This document shows positions 48,687 to 58,413 of a stretch of DNA of 64,000 nucleotides, one piece after another. Below the pieces are notes generated by a model, which saw only the letters and a program-made list of their open reading frames with translations, was not told the origin of the DNA and made no database searches. A program made the position numbers and the translations under genes. The first letter of the stretch is position 1. Each line of letters starts with the position of its first letter. Origin of the DNA: Paenibacillus lautus NBRC 15380 (lineage in GTDB: Bacteria; Bacillota; Bacilli; Paenibacillales; Paenibacillaceae); NCBI RefSeq assembly GCF_004000945.1, contig NZ_BIMF01000019.1, positions 1-64,000 of the forward strand. Reading direction: 5' to 3'.

Positions 48687-50159
48687 GTGATTTATAACAA
48701 AACAGTTGGAAGATGGGCTGTGTTTGAAACCGCTATCAAAGTCGATGAAACGCTTGAAAATCCGTTCAGCGGCGTCCAGCTAGAGGCTGCATTCCGGAGC
48801 GGCGAGCGGACGGTGAAGGCAAATGGGTTCTACGACGGGGACGGCGTCTACAAAATCAGATTTATGCCGGATGCTGTCGGACCTTGGACATTCTTGACAA
48901 GCAGCAACGTTCCGGCGCTGGATGCCTTAACCGGCGAGTTCGAATGCACGGACGCCGGAGCCGGCAATCACGGACCCGTTCGCGTCGCATCGCGGGATTC
49001 ATTCGAATATGCGGACGGATCGCCCTACATTCCGTTCGGAACGACTTGCTACGCTTGGGTACACCAGAACGAGCCGCTGCAGGCGGAGACGCTCGAAGCG
49101 CTGCGGAATTCTCCCTTCAATAAAATACGCATGTGCGTCTTTCCCAAAAGGTATACCTTCAACGTCACCGAACCGGCGCTCTTTGCTTTTCCGGGCTCGA
49201 AGGAAGACGGTTTCGACCTTGAACGGTTCGAACCGCGGTTCTTCCAGGGGCTGGAACGGCGAATCGAGCAATTGGCGGAGCTGGGGATTGAAGCGGATGT
49301 CATCTTGTTTCACCCTTACGACAAGGGACATTGGGGATTCGACAAGATGAGCCCGGATCGAGATGAATTTTATTTGCGATATGTCATCGCGCGCCTAGCC
49401 GCTTATCGCAACGTATGGTGGTCGCTGGCCAATGAGTACGATTTCATGAGGGAAAAGCGGAAAGAAGACTGGGACCGGTTATTCCAAATCGTGCAAGAAA
49501 ACGATCCTTACGGGCATCTCCGTTCGATCCACAACGGAACGAAAATGTACGATCCCACATCGCTTGATCTCTACGACCACTCGAAACCATGGGTCGATCA
49601 CGTCAGCCTGCAGCACTGGGATCTTACCGCTGTAGACTCGATCCGACGCGCATACGGGAAGCCGGTCGTCGTGGACGAGTGCTGCTACGAAGGCGATATC
49701 CCTCGCCGATGGGGCAACATCACAGGTGAAGAGATGACGCACCGGTTCTGGGAAGGAACCGTTCGCGGCGCTTACGTCGGTCACGGAGAGACGTACATGC
49801 ATCCCGAGAACATCATCTGGTGGTCGCACGGAGGAGAACTGCACGGCACGAGTCCCGATCGAATCGGATTTCTTAGGAAGGTGCTGGAGGATGCGCCGCG
49901 GCATTTAACAGTCATCGACACGATTAAGGATGTGCCGGCTCTCGGCAAACAGGAAGACTATTACTTGTTGTACTTCGGCATTCACCGGCCGATCGTCCGT
50001 CCGGTCCAGCTTTCGGAGGACGCCGCGTATACCGCGGAAGTTATCGATACCTGGAACATGACGATCGAGCCGATCGAGGGGACCTTCTCCGGCGATTGCG
50101 CGATCAGCCTGCCGGGCAGGCCGTATTTGGCGCTGCGAATTCGGCGGAGCATGCAATAA
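48687..50159 (+). CDS. Apiosidase-like glycoside hydrolase (DUF5060/DUF4038 type), copy 1
   Basis: GTG 48687 is chosen: GAAGGAG is nine bases upstream, earlier starts lie in or near the promoter, and the encoded start (MIYNKTVGRWAVFE) matches the paralog at 62543. The 490-residue protein has an N-terminal beta-sandwich (GFYDGDGVYKIRFMPDAVGPW, DUF5060-like), a TIM barrel (YIPFGTTCYAW, NKIRMCVFPK, ILFHPYDKGHWGFD) and a short C-terminal beta domain. Glu250 in SLANEYDF and Glu331 in VVDECCYEGD are the expected acid/base and nucleophile. Relatives include the apiosidase family GH140, which acts on rhamnogalacturonan II. It probably acts in the cytoplasm on imported glycans. First gene of the importer operon. 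Confidence 0.82.
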   Translation: MIYNKTVGRWAVFETAIKVDETLENPFSGVQLEAAFRSGERTVKANGFYDGDGVYKIRFMPDAVGPWTFLTSSNVPALDALTGEFECTDAGAGNHGPVRVASRDSFEYADGSPYIPFGTTCYAWVHQNEPLQAETLEALRNSPFNKIRMCVFPKRYTFNVTEPALFAFPGSKEDGFDLERFEPRFFQGLERRIEQLAELGIEADVILFHPYDKGHWGFDKMSPDRDEFYLRYVIARLAAYRNVWWSLANEYDFMREKRKEDWDRLFQIVQENDPYGHLRSIHNGTKMYDPTSLDLYDHSKPWVDHVSLQHWDLTAVDSIRRAYGKPVVVDECCYEGDIPRRWGNITGEEMTHRFWEGTVRGAYVGHGETYMHPENIIWWSHGGELHGTSPDRIGFLRKVLEDAPRHLTVIDTIKDVPALGKQEDYYLLYFGIHRPIVRPVQLSEDAAYTAEVIDTWNMTIEPIEGTFSGDCAISLPGRPYLALRIRRSMQ

Positions 50160-50224
50160 AGGTTGAACATTGCCAGGACAAAGACAGCGGACTATTCCAT
50201 ACCCTATTGTTCGGAGGTGCCGCC

Positions 50225-51349
50225 ATGGGGCGCATTGTACTAAAGCATGTAGAGAAACGATATGGCAAGGACAAACAATATGCCGTAAAGGATTTTAACC
50301 TAGAGATCGAGGACGGCGAGTTTCTTGTCATGGTCGGCGGGTCTGGCTGCGGCAAATCGACGACGCTCCGCATGATCGCCGGGCTGGAGGATATTACTTC
50401 CGGCGAGCTGTACATCGGGGATAAGCTGGTGAATCATCTGCCGCCTAAGGATCGCGATATTGCGATGGTCTTCCAGAACTACGCGTTGTACCCGAATATG
50501 AATATTTACGAAAATATCGCGTTCGGCCTGCGTCTGCGCAAGGAGCCGAAGCACGAGATCGATCTGTCGGTCAAATCGACGTCGCGCACGCTGGAGATCG
50601 AGCAGTTTCTGGATCGCAAGCCGAGACAGTTGTCGGGCGGTCAGCGCCAGCGCGTCGCGCTCGGCCGGGCGATCGTCCGAAAGCCTAGCGTGTTCTTGAT
50701 GGACGAGCCGCTGTCGAACCTTGATGCCAAGCTAAGAGTTCAGATGCGTACGGAGATTATCCGGCTTCATAAACAACTCGGCGTGACGACGGTTTATGTA
50801 ACGCATGATCAGGTGGAAGCGATGACGATGGGCAACCGGATCGTCGTCATGAAGGACGGCGTGATTCAGCAGGTCGACAGTCCGCGCCTGATCTACGGCA
50901 ATCCGAGAAATATGTTCGTCGCGAGCTTTATCGGGACGCCGCCGATCAACTTCATCGAAGGGAAGGTCGTGGAGACGGACGGAGGCAAGCTGGATCTGCA
51001 GACGCAGCGGAGCTACCTGGCCATTCCGGACGAGCACGCGCAGCTGCTGCGGAAGCACGGCAAAGTGAACCGGAGAGTTGTGCTCGGCATTCGATGCGAG
51101 TATGCGCATGCAGAGCCGGAAATGGCCGATCGTCATCCGCGCAGCCAGATAACGGGCACGCTCAAGGTGGCGGAGCTAATGGGAGCGGATATGTATCTGT
51201 ATGTGGATATCGGAACGGACACGCCCTTTGCCGTCCGTACGACTTCTGGCTTTGATTACAAGGAGGACCAAAAAATCACCGTTACGCTGAACATGTCGAA
51301 AGCGCTTTACTTCGATAAGGATACATCGGAAAGCTTGATGTACGAATGA
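50225..51349 (+). CDS. Sugar ABC transporter ATPase (MsmX/UgpC type)
   Basis: ATG 50225 has GGAGG about eight bases upstream. The 374-residue protein shows Walker A GGSGCGKST (38-46), Q-loop VFQNYALYPNMNIYEN, signature LSGGQ at about 136, Walker B VFLMDEPLSNLDA at about 155, H-loop VTHDQVEAM, and C-terminal TOBE-type regulatory repeats. MsmX-type ATPases energise several oligosaccharide importers. Here it lies in an operon with two permease pairs and may drive both, and also serve the orphan binding proteins. It acts at the inner face of the membrane. The gap to the apiosidase-like gene is 65 bases with no terminator. Confidence 0.93.
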   Translation: MGRIVLKHVEKRYGKDKQYAVKDFNLEIEDGEFLVMVGGSGCGKSTTLRMIAGLEDITSGELYIGDKLVNHLPPKDRDIAMVFQNYALYPNMNIYENIAFGLRLRKEPKHEIDLSVKSTSRTLEIEQFLDRKPRQLSGGQRQRVALGRAIVRKPSVFLMDEPLSNLDAKLRVQMRTEIIRLHKQLGVTTVYVTHDQVEAMTMGNRIVVMKDGVIQQVDSPRLIYGNPRNMFVASFIGTPPINFIEGKVVETDGGKLDLQTQRSYLAIPDEHAQLLRKHGKVNRRVVLGIRCEYAHAEPEMADRHPRSQITGTLKVAELMGADMYLYVDIGTDTPFAVRTTSGFDYKEDQKITVTLNMSKALYFDKDTSESLMYE

Positions 51350-51372
51350 TGGGTGCAAAGGGGGAGAGATGA

Positions 51373-54300
51373 ATGTTAAGGGCGCTTACGAGATGGCGTG
51401 CAATCATCGTGCCGGCATTGGCATTCGCTATGCTGCTGCCTTGGACAGTCGGAGCAGCGGGGAACGCCGGGGAAACGCAGTCGGCTAATTCCGCGGAGGA
51501 AGCATCAGCCGTGTCGGCGGAGGAGCCGCAGAAGGAATCGCCGGAGGAATCGCAGACGGCAGCAGCGAACGAAACGGGCGAGCCCTACTTTCTGGATAAG
51601 CTGGCGGAATGGAAGCAAGCGGGAGCGCCTTCCGAACATGACGGAAAGGTCAGCTTGTCCGGCGCCGGCTTTGCGCGTACATCGGAAGGCGCCAGCGTTC
51701 GAGTCGGCACCGTGGACGGCCGGGCGGAGGCGCTCGATTGGGGCCTTACGAACGAGGAATGGGTTGAATACGATGTATCCATCGAGCAAGCCGGGCTGTA
51801 CCAGATCGATTTGACGTACCGTCCCGTTACGGACGGCAACCGCAGAAGGCCGATCCTGCTGAACGTCTCGTTCGACGGAAACAATGCGTTTCTTGAAGCG
51901 AGATCCATCACGCTGGACCGCCGCTGGAAGGATCCTTTCCCGGCTGCCGTCGATTCGAACGGCGATCAGATCCGTCCGATGGCCGAGGATATCAGCGGCT
52001 GGATTACGACATCGCTGCGAGATTCGGGAGGGGCTTACGTCGAACCGCTGCAGTGGTACTTGACGCCCGGGAAGCATACGCTCCGCTTTACCAGCAACGA
52101 GCCGTTCGCGCTCGGCTCCATCGAGCTGTCGGATCCGGAGCAGGTTCCGGACTACAAGACGGCAAAGCAGGAGAATGCCGGCAAAAGCGGAGCCGGAACG
52201 AGCGGGGAGCCGATCATTATCGAAGCCGAGCAGGGCGATTGGAAAAGCGTCTCCTCGATCTCGCTTCGCTATGACAACGAGATCAACAGCACGCCGTATA
52301 AACGCGGGAAAATCACGTTCAACACGATCGACGGCTCGCGCTGGTCAACCGGAAACGGCGAAATCAGCTGGACCTTCGACGTTCCCGAAAGCGGATATTA
52401 CAAAATCGGAATGCGAACCAAACAAAATTACTCCTCCAACCGTTCGTCCTTCCGGACGATTATGGTCAACGGCGAAATTCCGTTCGCCGAAATGAAGGCG
52501 TACCGGTTCCCGTACGAGTCCGGCTGGCAGGGCGTCCGGCTCGAGGACGAGCAGGAGGAGCCATACCTGTTCTATATGGAAAAAGGAAGCAATACGATCT
52601 CGATGCGCGCGACCGGTGCTCCCGTCAAACCGATGATCTCCGAGCTGGAGAAAACCGTAACCGAGCTGATGGAGCTTGCGACCGATCTGAAAGCGCTGAC
52701 CGGAGGTTCCAACGACACGAACAGAACTTGGAAAATCAATACCGAGCTGCCCGGTTTTACGGATAAGCTCGGTACAATCGGAGACTCGCTGGACGCCGTT
52801 CAGAAAAAGCTGATCGAGGTCAACGGCAAGAAGGATGCCGTCACGCAAGGATTGTTCACGACGATCAAGGATATCCGTTCCATGCTTGCGGATCCGAATC
52901 AGATTCCGTACAAAACCGACCGTTTCGTCACAATGCAGGGCAAGGTCGCCGAGATGCTGCAGCAGCTGAAGACCCAGCCGCTTGGGCTTGACCGCATTTA
53001 TATCGTGCCGGAGAACGAGAAGTTTCCAAAGATGGAAGCGGGTTTCTTCAAAAAGCTGGAAGGGACATTCGTTAATTTCTTTTCTTCGTTCCAGTCGAAG
53101 GAGCAGCTGAGCAGCATGGATGACGATGTGCTGAACGTATGGGTGCTCCGCGGACGCGATTACGTCAATCTTCTGCAACAGCTGGCCGAAGAGCAGTTTA
53201 CGCCGAAGACGGGTATCAAGGTAAAGGTCAACCTGCTTCCGGATACGAATTTGCTCGTGCTGATGAACGCGGCCGATATCGCGCCGGACGTCGCGCTCGG
53301 GTTGCCGGAGACGCTGCCGTTCGATTACGCGATCCGCAACGGGCTGTACGATCTGACGCGGTTCCAGGATTTCGATGCGGTATACAAGCGTTTCGCGCCG
53401 GGCTCCTGGACGCCTTTCTACTACGACAAAGGCTATTACGCGGTACCGGAGACGCAGAGCTTCTCCATGCTCTATTACCGCAAAGATATATTGAAGGAGC
53501 TTGGACTCGAGGTGCCCGACACCTGGGAAGAGGTCTATGATATGCTCCCTACCTTGCAGCAGAACAATCTCAATATGGCGCCGATTCAGCATATGCCGTT
53601 TTTCTTCCAGAACGGGGCCGATTATTTCAACAAGAACGGCCTGCAGACGGCTCTGGGAACGGAAGCGGGATACAAAGCCTTCAAGGAATGGACCGACCTG
53701 TATAACGTATACGCCGTAGACCAACAGCTGGCCAGCTTTTACCAGTCGTTCAGAAGCGGCACCGTCCCGATCGGCATCTCGGACTTCAGCATGTACATCC
53801 AGCTGATGGTAGCTGCTCCCGAGCTGAACGGGTATTGGGGCATCGCGCCGATTCCGGGCGTCAAGCAGAGCGGCGGAGAAGTGGCCAGGTGGATGGGCGG
53901 CAACCTGCAATCGTCCGTCATCTTCAAGAAGACCAAAAAAGCCGAGCAAAGCTGGGAGTTTCTCAAGTGGTGGACCTCCGCCGAGGTACAGGAGAGGTAC
54001 GGCTCCGATCTGGAGACGATTAACGGCCTATCCTTCCGTTGGAACACCTCGAATATCGAAGCGTTCGTCCACCTTCCGTGGAAGCAGGAAGATTTGAACG
54101 GCATTCTCGAGCAATGGCGCTGGTTCAAGGAAATCCCGAACGTGCCGGGCAGCTACTTCCTGGAAAGGGAGCTGCAGAACGCCTGGAACCGGAGCGTCGT
54201 CGACGGCATCAATTACCGGAGTTCGCTCGAGACGTCGACTTTGGAGATCGAACGGGAAATGCGAAGAAAACTGCAGGAATTCGGCATTATCGACAGCGTG

Positions 54301-54378
54301 GGCGAGGTGCTTCGGCCGCTTGATTTGCCCGAGGTCAACCAGCCATGGGAAGGGGTGAATCCATATGTCAGAGATTAA
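51373..54378 (+). CDS. Giant solute-binding protein fused to glycan-binding-type domains
   Basis: The 1001-residue protein starts at ATG 51373 (GGGGAGAG upstream) with a signal peptide (residues 1-29, ending GAAG), not a lipobox. A low-complexity Glu/Ala/Ser linker (30-70) is followed by two beta-sandwich domains of the malectin/CBM35 kind: WVEYDVSIEQAGLYQIDLTY (about 125) and IIIEAEQGDWKSVSSISLRY (about 277-420). About 422-580 is a helical, coiled-coil-like linker with ELEKTVTELMEL. About 582-900 is a family 1 binding fold (VKVNLLPDTNLLVLMNAADI, ETQSFSMLYYRKDILKELG, TWEEVYDMLPTL). Ordinary binding proteins have about 430 residues. The extra modules could hold a polymer near the importer. The stop overlaps the next gene by 14 bases. 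Confidence 0.82.
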   Translation: MLRALTRWRAIIVPALAFAMLLPWTVGAAGNAGETQSANSAEEASAVSAEEPQKESPEESQTAAANETGEPYFLDKLAEWKQAGAPSEHDGKVSLSGAGFARTSEGASVRVGTVDGRAEALDWGLTNEEWVEYDVSIEQAGLYQIDLTYRPVTDGNRRRPILLNVSFDGNNAFLEARSITLDRRWKDPFPAAVDSNGDQIRPMAEDISGWITTSLRDSGGAYVEPLQWYLTPGKHTLRFTSNEPFALGSIELSDPEQVPDYKTAKQENAGKSGAGTSGEPIIIEAEQGDWKSVSSISLRYDNEINSTPYKRGKITFNTIDGSRWSTGNGEISWTFDVPESGYYKIGMRTKQNYSSNRSSFRTIMVNGEIPFAEMKAYRFPYESGWQGVRLEDEQEEPYLFYMEKGSNTISMRATGAPVKPMISELEKTVTELMELATDLKALTGGSNDTNRTWKINTELPGFTDKLGTIGDSLDAVQKKLIEVNGKKDAVTQGLFTTIKDIRSMLADPNQIPYKTDRFVTMQGKVAEMLQQLKTQPLGLDRIYIVPENEKFPKMEAGFFKKLEGTFVNFFSSFQSKEQLSSMDDDVLNVWVLRGRDYVNLLQQLAEEQFTPKTGIKVKVNLLPDTNLLVLMNAADIAPDVALGLPETLPFDYAIRNGLYDLTRFQDFDAVYKRFAPGSWTPFYYDKGYYAVPETQSFSMLYYRKDILKELGLEVPDTWEEVYDMLPTLQQNNLNMAPIQHMPFFFQNGADYFNKNGLQTALGTEAGYKAFKEWTDLYNVYAVDQQLASFYQSFRSGTVPIGISDFSMYIQLMVAAPELNGYWGIAPIPGVKQSGGEVARWMGGNLQSSVIFKKTKKAEQSWEFLKWWTSAEVQERYGSDLETINGLSFRWNTSNIEAFVHLPWKQEDLNGILEQWRWFKEIPNVPGSYFLERELQNAWNRSVVDGINYRSSLETSTLEIEREMRRKLQEFGIIDSVGEVLRPLDLPEVNQPWEGVNPYVRD

Positions 54379-55348
54379 CGCGCAGGCTTTGAAAAAACCT
54401 TCCGCATCCGGCGGAACATCGCTCCGCGCGAAAGGAAAGGCGTCCGAGCTGCTGAGGGAAATTTGGCGCTTCCGGTTGTCGTACCTGTTCATTGCGCCGT
54501 TTATGATCTGTTTTGTCCTATTTATATTAATTCCGGTCGTAAGCGCGTTTCTGCTCAGCTTTATGACCTATAACTCACTCGAGCCGCCTCGCTTTGTCGG
54601 CTGGGCGAATTTCCGTTATATGATTTCGGAGGATCTGTTGTTTCTGAAATACGCGTTGCCGAATACGTTCAAATTCGCGATCATCGCAGGACCGTGCGGC
54701 TACATTGCCGCCTTCCTGCTGGCCTGGTTAATCACGATTCTTCCCGTACGCTTGCGCAAATGGTTTGCCCTCGCGATGTATTCCCCGTCGCTGATGGGGG
54801 GAATCGCAATGACCATCGTCTGGCTGCCGATGCTGAGCGGCGACCGGATCGGTTACTTGAACAGCTTTCTGCTCGAATGGGGATTCATAAGCGACCCCGT
54901 GTTATGGGTGACGAGCAAGGAGCATCTGATGTCGTCCATGATCGTCGTTACGCTGTGGTCCAGCATGGGGATCGGATTTCTGGCGATGATGGCGGGCATC
55001 TTGAACGTCAATCCCGACCTGTACGAAGCGGGGAGACTCGACGGCATCAAATCCAGGCTGGAGGAAATCTGGTACATTACGATTCCGTCCATGAAGCCTC
55101 AGATGCTGTTCGGAGCGGTTATGGCCATCGTCGGAACCTTCAAGGCGGGCAGCATCGGCACGGAGCTGTCGGGGATGAACCCTACGCCGCAATATTCCGG
55201 CCATCTCATTATGAACCAGATCGACGATTACGGATTTATTCGTTTCGAGCTGGGCTATGCATCCGCTTTGTCCGTATTCTTGCTGCTGCTTATGTATTTA
55301 TCCAATAAGTTTTGCTGGGGTCTGTTCGGTTCGAAGGGAGATGAATAA
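54365..55348 (+). CDS. Sugar ABC transporter permease, MalF type, pair 1
   Basis: ATG 54365 lies inside the end of the binding protein gene (14-base overlap) after AAGGGGTG. The 327-residue protein has six TM helices after a basic cytoplasmic leader; the first is YLFIAPFMICFVLFILIPVV. The EAA loop for ATPase docking reads LYEAGRLDGIKSRLEEIWYITIPSMKPQ-like, with GRLDG at about 222. It forms the channel with the following permease. No unusual features. Confidence 0.92.
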   Translation: MSEINAQALKKPSASGGTSLRAKGKASELLREIWRFRLSYLFIAPFMICFVLFILIPVVSAFLLSFMTYNSLEPPRFVGWANFRYMISEDLLFLKYALPNTFKFAIIAGPCGYIAAFLLAWLITILPVRLRKWFALAMYSPSLMGGIAMTIVWLPMLSGDRIGYLNSFLLEWGFISDPVLWVTSKEHLMSSMIVVTLWSSMGIGFLAMMAGILNVNPDLYEAGRLDGIKSRLEEIWYITIPSMKPQMLFGAVMAIVGTFKAGSIGTELSGMNPTPQYSGHLIMNQIDDYGFIRFELGYASALSVFLLLLMYLSNKFCWGLFGSKGDE

Positions 55349-55349
55349 G

Positions 55350-56246
55350 ATGGCAATGCCGCTGCTGCGCAAGCCATTCCGTTTCAAGAGACAATCCAGG
55401 CTGCATCGGATGAGCCGCTTCGAGAAGGCTGTCGTATTTCTGCTCGTCCTATTCAGCGCGTTTATGCTCCTGCCGCTGGTTTATATTTTCAATCACGCGT
55501 TAAAGCCGTACGAAGAACTCTTCATTTATCCGCCGACGATTTGGGCTCGCACCCCATCCTTGCAAAATTTCGTCGAGCTGTTCCATATTACGTCGGATTC
55601 CGTTATTCCGGTCACGCGCTACATTTTCAACAGCTTGACCGTAGCGGTGCTGAGCGTCATCACGGTGACGGGGGTAAGCGCGTTATGCGCCTACCCGCTT
55701 TCGAAGCATAAGTTTCCCGGTTATAAGCTTGTGTTCGCAACGATTATGCTGACGCTGCTGTTCGCGCCGGAGACGGTTACGATCCCTCGTTATCTCGTCG
55801 TCAGCAACTTGGGGATCATGAACACGTACTGGGGCCACATCTTGCCCATGGTAGCCGTACCTGTCGGCGTCTTCTTAATGAAGCAGTTCATCGATCAAAT
55901 TCCGAACGAGCTGCTGGAATCGGCTCGCCTGGACGGCGCCAGAGAATTTACGGTGTTCCTGCGGATCGTAGTTCCCGTCATCCTTCCAGCGGTCGCAACC
56001 ATTGGCATCATCTCGTTCCAGACCGCGTGGGGCAACGTCGAGACATCGAATTTGTTCATGCAGGACGAGCAGATGAAGACGTTCCCGTTCTTTATCTCAT
56101 CGCTGACTTCGAACATGGCGAACAACGTGGCAAGGCAGGGTGCGGCCGCAGCCGCGGCGCTGTTTATGTTCATTCCGAACCTTATTATTTTTCTTGCATT
56201 CCAGAGCAAGGTCATTGCGACAATGGCCCATTCCGGCATTAAATGA
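55350..56246 (+). CDS. Sugar ABC transporter permease, MalG type, pair 1
   Basis: ATG 55350 is nine bases after GAAGGGAG; ATG 55341 overlaps that site. The previous stop (55346-55348) is immediately upstream. The 298-residue protein has six TM helices (AVVFLLVLFSAFMLLPLVYIF first) and the EAA loop ELLESARLDGAREFTVFLRI. It is the partner of the preceding permease. It is followed after 19 bases by the NHL-YIP1 gene, so the accessory protein is co-transcribed. Confidence 0.92.
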   Translation: MAMPLLRKPFRFKRQSRLHRMSRFEKAVVFLLVLFSAFMLLPLVYIFNHALKPYEELFIYPPTIWARTPSLQNFVELFHITSDSVIPVTRYIFNSLTVAVLSVITVTGVSALCAYPLSKHKFPGYKLVFATIMLTLLFAPETVTIPRYLVVSNLGIMNTYWGHILPMVAVPVGVFLMKQFIDQIPNELLESARLDGAREFTVFLRIVVPVILPAVATIGIISFQTAWGNVETSNLFMQDEQMKTFPFFISSLTSNMANNVARQGAAAAAALFMFIPNLIIFLAFQSKVIATMAHSGIK

Positions 56247-56265
56247 AACCGCGGGAGGAGAAATT

Positions 56266-58413
56266 ATGAAGCCGGCACAATCCAAAATGATCCGTCTCCT
56301 GCGGGGCTTGCTGGCCGTGTGCCTCGTATGGGTCGTCTTTCCGGCGGCAGTATCCGCCGATTATCCTTATTCAACGAATTACAGATCGGCCGCCACCGGA
56401 TCGCTTGTCTGGACGCAAGCCGCTTTTGCGCCGGAGCAGGTGCTTGGCAGGGACATATTCGTCCCCGATCCCAATGATCCCGCCAAACAAGCGCAGTCGC
56501 CGCTTATGCAGCCTCGAGATCTGTTCATCGACGCCCAGGACCGGATCTATGTAGCCGATTCGGGGAACAATCGGGTCGTCGTGTTTCATCCGAACGGCGA
56601 ATTCGACCGCGTGCTGCCAGCGCTTGAAGGTACGCCGTTGTCCAATCCGCAGGGGCTGCACGTCGATGAGAAGGGCCAAATATACGTCGCGGATACGGGA
56701 AACGCCAGGATCGTGATGCTCGACCAGCAGGGGAAACTGCTGAAGGAATATAAGCTTCCGGAATCAAGGTTTATTCCGGCGGATTACCGCTTCGAGCCGA
56801 TCAAGGTCGCGGTCGATAAACGCGGATTCCTGTATATCGTATCGCTCGGCAGCTATAACGGGCTGCTTCAGCTCGATCCCGAGGGCGGCTTTGTCCGCTT
56901 CTTCGCGGCCAATAAGGTGCCTTTCACCGTCCTGGACTCGATCAAACGAATGATCTATTCGAAAGAGATGTACGAGAAGCAGCTCAGCAAGCTGCCTCCG
57001 GCCATCAACAACGTAAACATCGACGAGCGAGGGTTTACGTACACGGTTTCATTCGGAGAGAGTTTGACCGAAGACCAAGTGAAGAAGCTGAACAATGCCG
57101 GCAAGTATTTTCTCGGTTCCAGCAGCACCTTGGGGGACGGCAATAAAAAGTTCGGCGAATACCGGTTTCGCCAGATCGGACAGATGGTGAATCTGAAGGA
57201 CATCGCCATCGACGCTAGCGGCAACTTCTCCGTTGTCGACGGAGATTCGAAGATGATCAGCCAATACGACGCGTTCGGCAACCTGCTGTTCTTCTGGTCC
57301 GGGGACGCAAGTCCGAACACGACGCAGCTCGGCATCGTCAAGAGCCCGTCGGCCATCGACATCAACTCGAAGAACGAACTGTTCATCCTGGACGACAATG
57401 CGAATTTGATCCAGACGTACCGCCAAACCGAGTTCGGAGCGCTCGTCTACAAGGCGAACAACCTAACCGTCGACGGCAGGTACAAGGAAGCCGAGCCGCT
57501 TTGGCGCGAGGTGCTCCATCTTAACGCGTACTATACGCCCGCGATGATCGGGCTGGCTCAGTCCGCCTACGCCCGCGGAGATTACGCGGAATCGCAAAAG
57601 CTGTTCCGTGACGCCGGCGTTCAAGAGGGTTACTCGAACGCGTTCTGGCAAATCCGCTTGCAGTGGTTCCAGGACAAATTCGGTTTGTTCATGAACTTGA
57701 TCATGGTTGCGGTCGCCTTGTACGTCGTTTATAGAATGGCGGCGAAACGTTATCCCGTTCTGCTGAATTCGCCGATCCGGTTCCGGCCGCGCTCGCGCTT
57801 CCTGGGGCAGATGAAACATTCGCTTTACGTGCTGAGGCATCCGATCGACGGCTTCTCCGCGCTCCGCTACGAGAATAAGGGAAGCTATGCGAGCGCGTTC
57901 GTTATCCTGGCGCTGGCGTATATCTCCTATGCGGTGTCTCGAACGCATACAAGCTTCACCTTTAATATGGAAGCGATCATGCCGCTCAGCGGACTTACTG
58001 TATTCCTCCAATTTTTCCTGGTATGGATCGGCTGGGTCGTATCCAATTATTTGGTCAGCAGCATCATGCGGGGCGAGGGACGTTTCAAGGACGTGTTCGT
58101 CGGCAGCGCCTATGCGCTTACGCCGTTTATGGTCATTGGACTGCCGCTTACGCTGATCTCTAATGGCATGTCGCTTAGCGAAGAATCGATTTACAATTTT
58201 CTTCACACAGGCATGATGGTATGGATTTTCCTTCTGCTCGTGTGGAAGGTGCAATCGCTTCAAAATTACACGGTAGGCGAGACCGTGGTCAATTTACTGT
58301 ATACGGCCGTAACGATGATTATTATCGGCGTGCTGTGCTTTATTCTGTTCGGTCTAAGCACCGAGCTGCGCAGCTTTATCTATTCGATCATACAGGAGGT
58401 GTCGGCGCGTTGA
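56266..58413 (+). CDS. NHL-repeat beta-propeller fused to a YIP1-type membrane domain
   Basis: ATG 56266 follows GGGAGGAG. The 715-residue protein has a signal peptide (ends AAVSA, about residue 31), then NHL repeats (PRDLFIDAQDRIYVADSGNNRVVVF; PQGLHVDEKGQIYVADTGNARIVML) to about residue 390. Two TPR-like helices pairs follow (DGRYKEAEPLWREVLHLN; YTPAMIGLAQSAYARGDYAESQKLF), a TM helix near 475, and a C-terminal YIP1-like bundle (about 514-715) with several TM helices (FVILALAYISYAVS, GLTVFLQFFLVWIGWVV, VVNLLYTAVTMIIIGVL). The propeller is predicted outside the cell. It ends in a TTGA overlap with the DUF5696-like gene. Its role is unknown; a scaffold or sensor for the double importer is inference. 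Confidence 0.8.
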   Translation: MKPAQSKMIRLLRGLLAVCLVWVVFPAAVSADYPYSTNYRSAATGSLVWTQAAFAPEQVLGRDIFVPDPNDPAKQAQSPLMQPRDLFIDAQDRIYVADSGNNRVVVFHPNGEFDRVLPALEGTPLSNPQGLHVDEKGQIYVADTGNARIVMLDQQGKLLKEYKLPESRFIPADYRFEPIKVAVDKRGFLYIVSLGSYNGLLQLDPEGGFVRFFAANKVPFTVLDSIKRMIYSKEMYEKQLSKLPPAINNVNIDERGFTYTVSFGESLTEDQVKKLNNAGKYFLGSSSTLGDGNKKFGEYRFRQIGQMVNLKDIAIDASGNFSVVDGDSKMISQYDAFGNLLFFWSGDASPNTTQLGIVKSPSAIDINSKNELFILDDNANLIQTYRQTEFGALVYKANNLTVDGRYKEAEPLWREVLHLNAYYTPAMIGLAQSAYARGDYAESQKLFRDAGVQEGYSNAFWQIRLQWFQDKFGLFMNLIMVAVALYVVYRMAAKRYPVLLNSPIRFRPRSRFLGQMKHSLYVLRHPIDGFSALRYENKGSYASAFVILALAYISYAVSRTHTSFTFNMEAIMPLSGLTVFLQFFLVWIGWVVSNYLVSSIMRGEGRFKDVFVGSAYALTPFMVIGLPLTLISNGMSLSEESIYNFLHTGMMVWIFLLLVWKVQSLQNYTVGETVVNLLYTAVTMIIIGVLCFILFGLSTELRSFIYSIIQEVSAR

